A DNA stretch of 64,000 bases, taken from the NCBI GenBank assembly GCA_965277025.1, contig OZ255706.1:1364001-1428000 (forward strand), written 5' to 3'. Below are positions 25,420 through 34,192 of this stretch, piece after piece. How positions within the stretch are numbered: the first letter of the stretch is position 1; each line of letters starts with the position of its first letter. Under the pieces are notes generated by a model that was not told the origin of the DNA, did no database searches, and was given only the letters and a program-made list of their open reading frames with translations. The position numbers and the translations under genes are program-made. This DNA is from Methylomarinum sp965277025 (lineage in GTDB: Bacteria > Pseudomonadota > Gammaproteobacteria > Methylococcales > Methylomonadaceae).

Positions 25420-26098
25420 GTATTTAGTGGCCACTATTAAAGAGTGGAATGTTAAGGCATATGAAAAATATTCTATGCAATTGCAGGGTGATTGGTATAT
25501 TGTTTCTAATCCATCTCAGTTGACAACGAGTTATTTAAAACTGATTCAGCCGAGTTATATTTTTTTCCCACATTGGTCATGGATAGTACCAAGGGAGATA
25601 ACAGCTCAGTATAATTGTGTTTGTTTTCATATGACGGATGTTCCTTATGGACGTGGTGGAAGTCCGCTTCAGAATTTAATCGTTCGAGGCCATAAAAAAA
25701 CAAAAATAACGGCATTGAAGATGGTGGATGGACTTGATGCTGGCCCTGTATATGGGAAAATAGATTTATCGTTGGAAGGTAGTGCTCAAGAGATTTTTGA
25801 ACGTGCAGCAAATAAAGTATATGAATTGATTGATGATATTGTCAAAAATAATCCTCAGCCCACTGAGCAGTTCGGTGATGTGGTGAAGTTTCAACGCAGA
25901 ACGCCAGAGCAAAGTGAATTGCCGAAGCATGGAAACTTAGACTCATTATATGATCATATTCGCATGCTTGATGCCGATGGTTATCCTCGGGCATTTATTG
26001 AATACGGTGACTTTCGGTTGGAGTTATCCCATGCAGAGAAACAAGGGGATGAAGTGACTTGTAGGTTGGTTGTTAGGAGAGATGACGATGGCAGATAA
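25412..26098 (+). CDS. Formyltransferase-like enzyme of the nonulosonic acid locus
   Basis: A 228-residue protein similar to the catalytic half of methionyl-tRNA formyltransferase. The ATG at 25412 is chosen; the called start at 25307 lies inside the preceding gene. The core CFHMTDVPYGRGGSPLQNLI aligns with the NVHGSLLPRWRG region of Fmt, keeping the catalytic His but with Cys where Fmt has Asn; the Asp of GLDAGPVYGK is kept. The C-terminal tRNA-binding domain of Fmt is absent, and the C-terminal part (FIEYGDFRLELSHAE) resembles the short Formyl_trans_C segment. Likely N-formylates an amino sugar from formyl-tetrahydrofolate. Overlaps pseI by 11 bp. Confidence 0.75.
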   Translation: MSRYLVATIKEWNVKAYEKYSMQLQGDWYIVSNPSQLTTSYLKLIQPSYIFFPHWSWIVPREITAQYNCVCFHMTDVPYGRGGSPLQNLIVRGHKKTKITALKMVDGLDAGPVYGKIDLSLEGSAQEIFERAANKVYELIDDIVKNNPQPTEQFGDVVKFQRRTPEQSELPKHGNLDSLYDHIRMLDADGYPRAFIEYGDFRLELSHAEKQGDEVTCRLVVRRDDDGR

Positions 26099-27140
26099 TA
26101 TTGTTATTGATGGAAGGCTCATTGGGGAAGGCTATTCACCATACATAATTGCGGAGTTGTCGGCGAATCATAACGGTTCTTTGCAAAAGGCACTGGATAC
26201 GATTGCCGAGGCGAAAAAAAGGGGGGCAGATGCGATAAAGCTGCAAACCTACACGGCAGATACCATGACTATTCCTTCGCATGAAGAAGATTTTATGATT
26301 CGGGGAGGCTTATGGGATGGTTATAATTTATATGAACTTTACCAAGAAGCTTCAACGCCATTCGAGTGGCACAAAGCCTTATTCGATTATGCACGGGATA
26401 TTGGGATTACTTGCTTTTCAACTCCTTTTGATGAAACGGCAGTTGATTTGTTGGAAGATTTGAATGTACCAGCCTATAAAATTGCTTCGTTTGAGGCGAC
26501 GGATTTACCACTCATACGTTATGTGGCATCAACAAAGAAGCCAATAATTATGTCAACAGGAATGGCAAATCTGCAAGAGATTAATGAAATGGTTGATGTG
26601 GCAAGAGAGGCCGGCTGTCATGACCTTATCTTGCTCCACTGTATAAGTAGTTATCCTGCACCAGTAGAGCAATCGAATTTACTCACTATTCCTGATATGA
26701 GAAAAAGATTTGGCGTACAAGTGGGGTTATCAGATCATACTATTACAAATACTGCTGCAATCGTTGCTACAGCACTAGGGGCTACAGTCATAGAAAAGCA
26801 TTTTATTTTGGATCGAAAGGATAAAGGACCTGATTCTGAATTCTCAATAGAACCAATAGAATTGGAATCTTTGTGTCAGCAAACAAAGGATGCTTGGTTA
26901 TCTTTAGGAAAGGCGGGGTATGAAAGAAAACCTGCCGAAGAGGCAAATGTAAAATTTAGACGTTCTGTTTATTTTGTTAAGGATATGAATGCAGGAGAAA
27001 CAATTACATCAGATTGTATTCGACGAATCCGTCCTGGTTTTGGACTGGCTCCAAAATATGAAGAAAAACTGATAGGTATGAAGGTAAACAAAGATATCAA
27101 ACGTGGCACGGCAACTCGGTGGGATTTAGTCGATGAATAA
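26088..27140 (+). CDS. pseI: PseI, pseudaminic acid synthase
   Basis: A 350-residue NeuB-family enzyme condensing the 6-deoxy-diacetamido-altrose with phosphoenolpyruvate. The ATG at 26088 (AGGAGA 7 bp upstream) is the start. The TIM-barrel domain shows AELSANHNGSLQKALDTIAE, ADAIKLQTYTADTMT, STPFDETAVDLLEDLNVPAY and VGLSDHTITNTAA; the C-terminal SAF/antifreeze-like domain is about residues 285-345 (FRRSVYFVKDMNAGETITSD). Intact, typical length, translationally coupled on both sides. Confidence 0.92.
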   Translation: MADNIVIDGRLIGEGYSPYIIAELSANHNGSLQKALDTIAEAKKRGADAIKLQTYTADTMTIPSHEEDFMIRGGLWDGYNLYELYQEASTPFEWHKALFDYARDIGITCFSTPFDETAVDLLEDLNVPAYKIASFEATDLPLIRYVASTKKPIIMSTGMANLQEINEMVDVAREAGCHDLILLHCISSYPAPVEQSNLLTIPDMRKRFGVQVGLSDHTITNTAAIVATALGATVIEKHFILDRKDKGPDSEFSIEPIELESLCQQTKDAWLSLGKAGYERKPAEEANVKFRRSVYFVKDMNAGETITSDCIRRIRPGFGLAPKYEEKLIGMKVNKDIKRGTATRWDLVDE

Positions 27141-27801
27141 ATCCGTATTAGTCGTGGCAGCACACTCTGATGATGAAGCTTTAGGCTGCGCAGGTACGAT
27201 GATAAAACATGTTGCACAAGGAGATGAGGTGCATTTGTTATTTATGACTGATGGTGTTGGATCCAGAAAAGTAAAGGATAATGATGTTAATGAGCGTTTA
27301 ACTTCTGCCCAAAAAGCGGCTGAAATTATGCAAGTATCTTCTTTGACCAATCTTGATTTTCCTGACAATAAAATGGATACGGTTGCCTTGTTGGATGTAA
27401 CTCAAGCCATTGAAGAAAAAATAGCAGAGCTTCAGCCAGAAATTATTTATACGCATCATATTGGTGATTTAAATATTGACCACCAAATTACGCATAAAGC
27501 AGTGATGACAGCTTGTCGCCCCCAGCCTGGTTTTTGTGTGAAAGAAATTTATGCATTTGAAGTGCTTTCAAGCACTGAATGGCAAACGCCAGGATTAAAG
27601 CCCTTTATACCTAATGTGTTTGTAGATATAACGGATTATATTGAGAGCAAACGAAAAGTACTGAATGCTTATATGGTTGAAATGCGACAAGTTCCACATA
27701 GCAGAAGTATTGAAAATATTATTTCTCAGGCAAGTGTAAGAGGCAATGCTGTTGGTCTGGAATATGCCGAATCTTTTTGTTTAGTGAGAGGAGTGAAATG
27801 A
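27133..27801 (+). CDS. PIG-L family deacetylase
   Basis: A 222-residue LmbE/PIG-L zinc hydrolase. The metal site is VAAHSDDEALGCAGT (His and Asp-Glu) with the third ligand in THHIGDLNIDHQITH. Such enzymes remove N-acetyl groups from sugars. It overlaps pseI by 8 bp. In a pathway with a formyltransferase it could supply the free amine to be formylated or otherwise modified; that is inference. Intact. Confidence 0.85.
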   Translation: MNKSVLVVAAHSDDEALGCAGTMIKHVAQGDEVHLLFMTDGVGSRKVKDNDVNERLTSAQKAAEIMQVSSLTNLDFPDNKMDTVALLDVTQAIEEKIAELQPEIIYTHHIGDLNIDHQITHKAVMTACRPQPGFCVKEIYAFEVLSSTEWQTPGLKPFIPNVFVDITDYIESKRKVLNAYMVEMRQVPHSRSIENIISQASVRGNAVGLEYAESFCLVRGVK

Positions 27802-27927
27802 TGTTTTTAGTGATTGATGCAGGAGCAGTTGACGCCAAGAGCTGTTTTAGAAAACATGGTTGTAATTGGGTATGAATGACATGAGTGGTCTGATTATCGC
27901 TGGAAATGTACTGGGTAAACCAACTTA
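27801..27927 (+). pseudogene. Probable relic of a sugar-acyltransferase-like gene
   Basis: No full gene lies in these 127 bp. The reading MFLVIDAGAVDAKSCFRKHG, and in another frame AVLENMVVIGYE, then MSGLIIAGNVLGKPT, is reminiscent of the N-terminus of NeuD/PglD-type proteins (a glycine-rich VIGAGGHAK start, then a GY strand). Frames are broken and the rest is missing. The call is speculative; it could also be random spacer. Confidence 0.25.
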
Positions 27928-29229
27928 ATGAAAAGTTTTGTTCTACTTAAATTATATTTACTTATATGGACTTTGTATTTTTCAACTGTAGCATTATTAC
28001 CCGCAACCTATAGTGGTGGTAGCTATTATTTAAGCTACTCGATGTTAGTGGGTTCTGTGATTATTTCCTTAATTTCTTTTATTTCCTTAAACGTCTTATT
28101 TGAGAATTATTTTCAAGGTGCGGCCAGACAATTTATTTCTGGCTTAAATCCTCCTCAATATTTGAACACTACGATGCGCTATGCAATCTTATTTTCTATG
28201 ATTAGTGTTGTATTTTTGGCCTATGATCGTATTTTTATACAAGGAATTGACTATTCTAAAGGTCTAGCGAAAGCACGAGAAGCTTGGCGCATTAATGGAG
28301 AAAATAGGTCAGGGGTATCTTCTAGTTTTAGTGTAATTGGTAATTTGTTATCCGGCTTTCCTCTTGTGCTCTCGTCATTGCTATATTATTATTATGATAA
28401 TTTAAGCCGTTGGTTGCGTTTAATATCGCTTATCGTGGGCACTGTAACGGTTGCTTCTTCTGCTCTTTTAACAGGGGGACGTTCTATTGTTATGATATTT
28501 CTCCTGAGTTTATTGCTTATAGGAATCTTGAGAAAAGCCAGGGGTCTAGGCTTTGTGCCAAAAAAAAATAATATTTTTGTGCGAGTATTTAGTCTATTTG
28601 CACTTGTTTCATCCCTTATCTATATCGTATATGTTTTTCATCTTCGAGCTAAGGCAAGTGATGATGGTACATCATTAGTCTATATGCTATCAATTTTAGA
28701 TCATTTGGGGGGAGAATATATAGGGGTACAAAACAATGATACTTATTTTATAGACGATATTTTTAATTATCTCACTATTACTGGAGCATATTTAAGTCAT
28801 AGTGTTTGGACGTTACAATCCATATTAAATATGGATAATCATGAAGGTTACATTACTTTTAATTTTTATCGGACTAATATTGGAAAAATTCTAGATGTTA
28901 GTCCTGAAGCAGGATGGGCGATTCCAGGTCGATTTCCCTCATATGTAGGAGCATTTTACTATGATTATGGTATTTTAGGTGCCTTCTTGGGCTCACTTGC
29001 AATAGGTGTTCTCATATTTATATCAACGCTATTACTTTATTGTAAAAATCTGAACCTACTTTATATCGGTATTTACTTAACATCCATGTATATCGTGGTA
29101 TTATCCCCGTTGGGTTTTGCTGCTGATTTTCTGAGTTTTCCTTTTGTGGTATTTGATTTTTGTTTGCTATATATACTCTCAATATTTTCAAGAATACGAT
29201 TTACTAGTATGAAACGAGGTGATGTGTGA
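27928..29229 (+). CDS. Wzy-like oligosaccharide repeat-unit polymerase
   Basis: A 433-residue polytopic membrane protein with about 10-11 helices and a large loop rich in polar residues (about 235-325, containing VQNNDTYFIDDIFNYL). The stretch ALLTGGRSIVMIFLLSLLLI is typical of O-antigen/exopolysaccharide polymerases. It would join glycan units in the periplasm. It ends with a 4-bp overlap on the next gene. No close family is recognised by motif, as is normal for Wzy. Confidence 0.65.
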   Translation: MKSFVLLKLYLLIWTLYFSTVALLPATYSGGSYYLSYSMLVGSVIISLISFISLNVLFENYFQGAARQFISGLNPPQYLNTTMRYAILFSMISVVFLAYDRIFIQGIDYSKGLAKAREAWRINGENRSGVSSSFSVIGNLLSGFPLVLSSLLYYYYDNLSRWLRLISLIVGTVTVASSALLTGGRSIVMIFLLSLLLIGILRKARGLGFVPKKNNIFVRVFSLFALVSSLIYIVYVFHLRAKASDDGTSLVYMLSILDHLGGEYIGVQNNDTYFIDDIFNYLTITGAYLSHSVWTLQSILNMDNHEGYITFNFYRTNIGKILDVSPEAGWAIPGRFPSYVGAFYYDYGILGAFLGSLAIGVLIFISTLLLYCKNLNLLYIGIYLTSMYIVVLSPLGFAADFLSFPFVVFDFCLLYILSIFSRIRFTSMKRGDV

Positions 29230-30788
29230 AAGTTGGGTTAGTTAATATATTTTCGTTCAGACCGCATGTTGAGCATTTATTTTACCTCAGCCAGTTACTT
29301 GAATCGGATGGACATAAAAGTTTTTTTCTTACTTGTGATGCAAGTGTTCCAAAATGCTATGCGCGAGCAATAAAGGGAGCGGGTAAGTTAAAAGAATGTA
29401 GTAAATGCATTCTGGGGGGGATTCGTTCGTATCCGGTGACGGATATTACGTCTATATCTGATAAACATGCAGATCCGGATTTGTCTTATGAGGAACACAA
29501 TGAAATTACTTTGTCCAGTTCATGTACGTTGAACAGGACTGAGTCAGAAGTTGAGTGGGATGATGCTGAAGTTATTTCAACAAGAGAGAGTCTTCATGAG
29601 TCTGTACTGACTTCGTTCAGGTCAGTGATGAAATGGATTTCTGACTATCAACTTGATGCCGTGATTTGTTTTAACGGACGGATGGATATGACTCGTGCCA
29701 TAACGTATGCCTGTGAGCGATCAGGTATTCCTTATATCACACATGAAAGGACGTGGTTTGGTGACGGATTACACTTGGTGTCTAATGCGAATTGTCTTTC
29801 CATCAAGGCGATGAGTGAAATGGTAGCTGAGTTTGATGATAAGCCTTTGCATGAGCGTCAGGCTCAATATGCAGGTAAATTGATCGCATTACGTTTTTTG
29901 CAACAAAACACACTGGAATGGCGGCTCTATAATAAAAATGCAAAGTCGATAGATTGGCCATTAAATTCCAAAGGCCGGAAGGTTTTAGTTTTGCCCAGTA
30001 GCAAAAATGAATTTGCTGGACATGAGGAATGGAAGTCAGGGTGGGTTGATAATACATCTGCGTTAGATGACTTTTTCAAAGCATTTTCCATTGATTATTC
30101 TGATGTTGTAATTCGATTCCATCCAAACTGGGCCGAGAATATTGGCAGGGTTTCTGGAGAAAGATCTTTAGCCCACTATACGCAATGGGCAAAGGAACGA
30201 GGCGTTTATTTTATTTCCAGTGAAGAAAAAGCAAATACTTATGATCTTATTCAGCAGGCTGATATTGTTGTTATGAATGGAGGCAGTTCTGCGGTAGAGG
30301 CCGGTGCATGTGGAAAACAAGTGATCTGTTTGGGGCCTTCAACTTATCAAAATGCGGGTTTTGTCAGAACTTTTTTAACAAAAGAAGATTTGTATCGTCC
30401 TGATGCATTGATAGATATTGACAGTGAAGAGATAATCAAAAAGACATTACGTTTTGTTTATCTAAGGGCAAAACGTTTCCCACAATTTACGGATTATGTA
30501 AAGGCAATTAAAACAACAAAATATCAATATTTTGATGGTGCTGATCCTGGCAGGATTATAAATATGCTAGAAACCAATAAAGTTAGTGCTGATGATGCTG
30601 AGTTTGCCAATGATGAAGTAGAAGAGAATAGTGTGGTTCATGCCCTCAGAAATAAACAATGGCAGCAGTTATTTGAATATGAATGGCATGATGAGAGTAT
30701 GAAAAAAACGATAGATATTCAACGACGTTTTGGGTTGCGCTGGGTTGATACACTTCGAGCGAGATTTGAACTAGGAGATCGAGGGTGA
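29226..30788 (+). CDS. Surface/capsular polysaccharide biosynthesis protein, glycosyltransferase-like
   Basis: A 520-residue soluble protein with GTG start at 29226. The N-terminal half has a Rossmann-like opening (VGLVNIFSFRPHVEHLFYLS) and a Cys pair in ECSKCILGG. The C-terminal half shows GRKVLVLPSSKNEF, DVVIRFHPNW and the nucleotide-sugar-site motif VMNGGSSAVEAGACGKQVIC. That pattern is seen in capsule polysaccharide synthesis (KpsS/LipB-like) proteins and some GT-B transferases. Substrate unknown. Overlaps both neighbours by 4 bp. Confidence 0.6.
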   Translation: MKVGLVNIFSFRPHVEHLFYLSQLLESDGHKSFFLTCDASVPKCYARAIKGAGKLKECSKCILGGIRSYPVTDITSISDKHADPDLSYEEHNEITLSSSCTLNRTESEVEWDDAEVISTRESLHESVLTSFRSVMKWISDYQLDAVICFNGRMDMTRAITYACERSGIPYITHERTWFGDGLHLVSNANCLSIKAMSEMVAEFDDKPLHERQAQYAGKLIALRFLQQNTLEWRLYNKNAKSIDWPLNSKGRKVLVLPSSKNEFAGHEEWKSGWVDNTSALDDFFKAFSIDYSDVVIRFHPNWAENIGRVSGERSLAHYTQWAKERGVYFISSEEKANTYDLIQQADIVVMNGGSSAVEAGACGKQVICLGPSTYQNAGFVRTFLTKEDLYRPDALIDIDSEEIIKKTLRFVYLRAKRFPQFTDYVKAIKTTKYQYFDGADPGRIINMLETNKVSADDAEFANDEVEENSVVHALRNKQWQQLFEYEWHDESMKKTIDIQRRFGLRWVDTLRARFELGDRG

Positions 30789-31582
30789 ACAATAATGAAC
30801 AATTGATTGTTACTGTTGTCATGCCTGCTTATAATGCAGCAGATTATATTGAAAAAACGATCCAGTCAGTGATCAACCAGACCTATACCGCATGGGAGTT
30901 GATCGTGATTGATGATTGTTCTAAAGACAGTACACGCGAAGTCGTTAAGCGTTTAGCTGAGAGAGATAGAAGAATAAAATTAATCGCGCTGGAAAAAAAT
31001 TATGGGGCGCCAGCTGCACCACGTAATATTGTGGTTCGAGAGGCAAAAGGGAAATGGATTGCTTTTTTGGATGCTGATGATATCTGGCATCCGGAAAAAC
31101 TGGAATGGCAGATTAAGATAATGCTGGAAGAGGACGTTCCTTTTTCCAGCACACTTTCAAGGAATTTTAATAATGAAAAAGAAATTAAATATAGCAAGAT
31201 CACTGAAACACCGTCAGTAGAAAAGATTACTTTTTCTCAGCAAAGGCTTAAAGGAAGAATAGCAAATTCAAGCGTTATTGTTGAACGAGCGTTAATGCTG
31301 GAGTTTCCATTTAATGAAGATTTTCGTTATAAAGCTGTTGAAGATTACCATTGTTGGTTAAGAATTCATCAAAAAATAGGCTATAGTCTCCGGCTTGAGG
31401 CAACATTACTGAATTATCGCATCATTGAAGGTCAAATCTCCGGGTCAAAATTATATATGCTGAAAGCAATTTTCATGGCGCATAAGGAATTTCGAGGAAC
31501 TTCTTATCTGCAAGCGATAATATTTACTTTTGCTCATGGTGTAGGTGGTTTCATCAATAAATATATCAAGAAAGGATTTTAA
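30785..31582 (+). CDS. Family 2 glycosyltransferase
   Basis: A 265-residue GT-A enzyme with GTG start. N-terminal VTVVMPAYNAADYIEKTIQS and ELIVIDDCSKDSTREVV; metal-binding FLDADDIWHPEKLEW; an acceptor-domain FRYKAVEDYHCWLRIH containing the ED acidic motif. It transfers a sugar from an NDP donor to the growing lipid-linked unit on the cytoplasmic side. Overlaps the upstream gene. Intact. Confidence 0.85.
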   Translation: MNNNEQLIVTVVMPAYNAADYIEKTIQSVINQTYTAWELIVIDDCSKDSTREVVKRLAERDRRIKLIALEKNYGAPAAPRNIVVREAKGKWIAFLDADDIWHPEKLEWQIKIMLEEDVPFSSTLSRNFNNEKEIKYSKITETPSVEKITFSQQRLKGRIANSSVIVERALMLEFPFNEDFRYKAVEDYHCWLRIHQKIGYSLRLEATLLNYRIIEGQISGSKLYMLKAIFMAHKEFRGTSYLQAIIFTFAHGVGGFINKYIKKGF

Positions 31583-31583
31583 A

Positions 31584-32525
31584 TTGAAACGTATACTTGT
31601 AACTGGTGGTGCCGGTTTTTTAGGTTCCCATTTGTGTGAACGATTATTGGAAATGGGGCATGAAGTCGTTTGTGTCGATAATTTTTTTACGGGTACAAAG
31701 CAGAATATTGTCCACTTATTGCCTAACCCTTACTTTGAGTTAATTCGGCATGATGTGACTTTTCCTTTGTATGTAGAAGTGGACGAAATATATAATCTTG
31801 CCTGTCCAGCTTCCCCCGTTCATTACCAATTTGATCCGGTACAAACGACAAAAACCAGCGTCCACGGTGCTATCAATATGCTGGGGCTTGCAAAACGAAT
31901 AAAAGCTAAAATTTTTCAGGCATCAACCAGTGAAGTTTATGGGGATCCTGAAGTTCATCCCCAACAAGAGTCCTATTGGGGGCGTGTTAATCCAATAGGA
32001 ATTCGATCTTGCTATGATGAAGGCAAACGTTGTGCGGAAACTTTATTCTTTGATTATTATCGCCAACATGCAATCAATATTAAAGTTGCACGAATATTTA
32101 ATACATATGGCCATCGAATGCATCCGGATGACGGACGGGTGGTGAGTAATTTTATCGTTCAGGCTTTAAAAGGTAAAGCAATCACAGTCTATGGTGAGGG
32201 GCAGCAAACCAGAAGCTTTTGTTATGTTGATGATTTAATAGATGGTTTCATTAAATTAATGGATACATCGGATGACTTTACTGGCCCTGTTAATTTAGGG
32301 AATCCAAATGAGTTTACTATTCGGCAGCTTGCCGAGTTGGTTGTTGAAATGACAGGCTCTTCTTCAAAATTAATTTTTAAACCATTGCCACAGGATGATC
32401 CAAAACAGCGGCAGCCGGATATTAGTTTGGCAAAAAATATACTAGGGTGGCAACCTTCGATTCAATTAGAAGAAGGATTGAAGAAAACCATTGAATACTT
32501 TGATTTGTTGCTGACACAAAAGTAA
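31584..32525 (+). CDS. uxs: UDP-glucuronate decarboxylase (UDP-xylose synthase)
   Basis: A 313-residue extended SDR. The TTG at 31584, directly after the previous stop and 7 bp after AAAGGAT, is the likely start; the called upstream start at 31545 lies inside the GT2 gene. Nucleotide-binding VTGGAGFLGSHLCERLLEMG; VCVDNFFTGTKQN; ACPASPVHYQFDPVQTTKTS (diagnostic of UXS); STSEVYGDPEVHPQ; catalytic Tyr and Lys in SCYDEGKRCAE; RIFNTYGHRMHPDDGRVVSN. Converts UDP-glucuronate to UDP-xylose, implying xylose in the glycan. Confidence 0.88.
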   Translation: MKRILVTGGAGFLGSHLCERLLEMGHEVVCVDNFFTGTKQNIVHLLPNPYFELIRHDVTFPLYVEVDEIYNLACPASPVHYQFDPVQTTKTSVHGAINMLGLAKRIKAKIFQASTSEVYGDPEVHPQQESYWGRVNPIGIRSCYDEGKRCAETLFFDYYRQHAINIKVARIFNTYGHRMHPDDGRVVSNFIVQALKGKAITVYGEGQQTRSFCYVDDLIDGFIKLMDTSDDFTGPVNLGNPNEFTIRQLAELVVEMTGSSSKLIFKPLPQDDPKQRQPDISLAKNILGWQPSIQLEEGLKKTIEYFDLLLTQK

Positions 32526-32535
32526 TTCATTAGAT

Positions 32536-33519
32536 ATGACAAATTCTGCTTTAGTAACGGGTGCAACAGGGTTTATTGGTAATGCTCTGGTTAATCATTT
32601 AATTAAAACCGGTCATAAAGTCATTTCATTATCACGGAAACTATCCAATCTGTTACCTACAGAAGTGGAACAGCTTATCTGCTCTATGGAATCATTACTT
32701 GATGATACGCAATCATCAAGAAAACAATTAAAACATCAATTACAGAATATTGATGTTGTTATTCATCTTGCTGCTCGAGTTCATGTGATGCAGGAAAAGG
32801 CTGAGAATCCTTTACATGAATTTCGGCAAGTCAATCGTGATGCAATGTTGGTTTTGGCAAAAATAGCAGCCGAGGCCGGAGTCAAACGATTTATATTTTT
32901 AAGTTCAATCGGTGTTAATGGTAATTGTAACATAAAGCCTTTTAGTGAATCTGATAGGCCATCTCCCCAAGAACCTTATGCCATTTCGAAATATGAAGCA
33001 GAAGATGCCTTATTGGTATTAGCTAAAAAAACAGGAATGGAAGTTGTTATTATTCGGCCACCGCTTGTATGTGGGCCAAATGCACCAGGCAATTTTGGCA
33101 GTTTAATGAAATGGGTGAACAAAGGCATTCCCCTGCCTTTTGGAGCCATTGATAATCAACGCTCACTGGTGGCTTTAGATAATCTGGTCAATCTTATTAT
33201 CCATTGTATCGATCATCCTAAAGCAGCTAATGAGATCTTTCTGATTTCAGATGGTGAAGACGTGTCGACCACGGAGCTTTTGCAAAAAGTGGCAAAAGCC
33301 TTTGGTAAAAAGGCACGTTTGGTTCCTGTGCCGGTCGGTTTGATGGAATTTATGGCTAAATTAGTCGGAAAGACGGATGTAGCGAACCGCTTGTTTGCTT
33401 CATTACAGGTGGATAGTTCCAAAGCGCGGGAGTTATTGGGCTGGAAGCCGGTGATTAGTATGGATGAACAATTGCGGAAAACGGCACAAGCATATCTAAA
33501 AAAAGGTTTTAGTCAATGA
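32536..33519 (+). CDS. NAD-dependent sugar epimerase/dehydratase family protein
   Basis: A 327-residue SDR with VTGATGFIGNALVNHLIKTG, DVVIHLAARVHVMQE, IFLSSIGVNGN, catalytic YAISKYEAED and RPPLVCGPNAPGNFGSLM. The pattern VHLAARVHVM is common in UDP-glucose 4-epimerase-like proteins that sit next to an initiating sugar-phosphate transferase in glycan loci (WbpV-like). Exact sugar unknown. Its stop overlaps the start of the HEPN gene (ATGA). Confidence 0.8.
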   Translation: MTNSALVTGATGFIGNALVNHLIKTGHKVISLSRKLSNLLPTEVEQLICSMESLLDDTQSSRKQLKHQLQNIDVVIHLAARVHVMQEKAENPLHEFRQVNRDAMLVLAKIAAEAGVKRFIFLSSIGVNGNCNIKPFSESDRPSPQEPYAISKYEAEDALLVLAKKTGMEVVIIRPPLVCGPNAPGNFGSLMKWVNKGIPLPFGAIDNQRSLVALDNLVNLIIHCIDHPKAANEIFLISDGEDVSTTELLQKVAKAFGKKARLVPVPVGLMEFMAKLVGKTDVANRLFASLQVDSSKARELLGWKPVISMDEQLRKTAQAYLKKGFSQ

Positions 33520-33917
33520 GTGATGTCCGATATATTCAACGCTTTGAAAATTTCGACAAATCTTTTTTATTGTTAAAAAGCGCCTTGTCGATAAGCAATC
33601 CATCTATCGTGGAAAAAGCCGGATGCATTCAGTTTTTTGAAACGACCTTTGAACTGGCATGGAAGCTTATGAAGGATTATCAGACTTTTCTGGGATATGA
33701 GGTAAAGTCTCCAGGAGATGCGATAAAACTGTCGTTTAGCCTGAATTTGATTGAAGATGGCGGCAGGTGGCTGGATGCATTGATGGATAGAAACCTTACC
33801 GTGCATACATATGATGAAAACATAGCGAATGCGGTTTATCAGAAAATCAAGGAGGATTATTTTGTTTTACTCGAAGCATTGCATGAACAATTCAAAGAGA
33901 TTATATGTTCGGATTAA
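33516..33917 (+). CDS. HEPN-domain protein (HI0074-like, nucleotidyltransferase partner)
   Basis: A 133-residue all-helical protein of the nucleotidyltransferase substrate-binding (HI0074) family. It keeps the HEPN motif RX4HXY as RNLTVHTY (residues about 91-98). In related HepT/MntA systems this motif is the RNase site whose Tyr is AMPylated by the MNT partner. FFETTFELAWKLMKDY and LDALMDR are family features. It is coupled to the upstream epimerase and the downstream MNT gene by overlapping codons. Toxin activity is inferred from the family, not shown here. Confidence 0.8.
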   Translation: MSDVRYIQRFENFDKSFLLLKSALSISNPSIVEKAGCIQFFETTFELAWKLMKDYQTFLGYEVKSPGDAIKLSFSLNLIEDGGRWLDALMDRNLTVHTYDENIANAVYQKIKEDYFVLLEALHEQFKEIICSD

Positions 33918-34192
33918 CCGAGGATGAATTGGCCACTATTTTGCAAATCGTAAAGCGTAATAATATTCAAACATGTATATTATTTGGTTCCAGAGCCATG
34001 GGAAATTATAAAAAGGGGAGTGATGTGGATCTTGCTGTTATTGGCGATGATCGAAAATTGTCCTATTGCTTAAATGAAGAAAGTAATCTGCCTTATTTTT
34101 TTGATGTAATGAATCTGGAGCAGCTTGAGAACGAAAATTTATTAGCGCATATTCGGCGCGTCGGTAAATCCTTGTATGGACAGTTTAAATGA
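33905..34192 (+). CDS. Minimal nucleotidyltransferase (MNT), antitoxin candidate
   Basis: A 95-residue protein with the nucleotidyltransferase signature GSX10DXD: GSRAMGNYKKGSDVDLAVIG, residues about 27-46. The third acidic residue is probably in YFFDVMNL (Asp at about 69). It pairs with the HEPN gene (13-bp overlap) in the HI0073/HI0074 arrangement. The stop overlaps the start of the sugar-transferase gene (ATGA), so all four genes form one translational chain. It would adenylylate the HEPN toxin in the known systems. Confidence 0.82.
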   Translation: MFGLTEDELATILQIVKRNNIQTCILFGSRAMGNYKKGSDVDLAVIGDDRKLSYCLNEESNLPYFFDVMNLEQLENENLLAHIRRVGKSLYGQFK

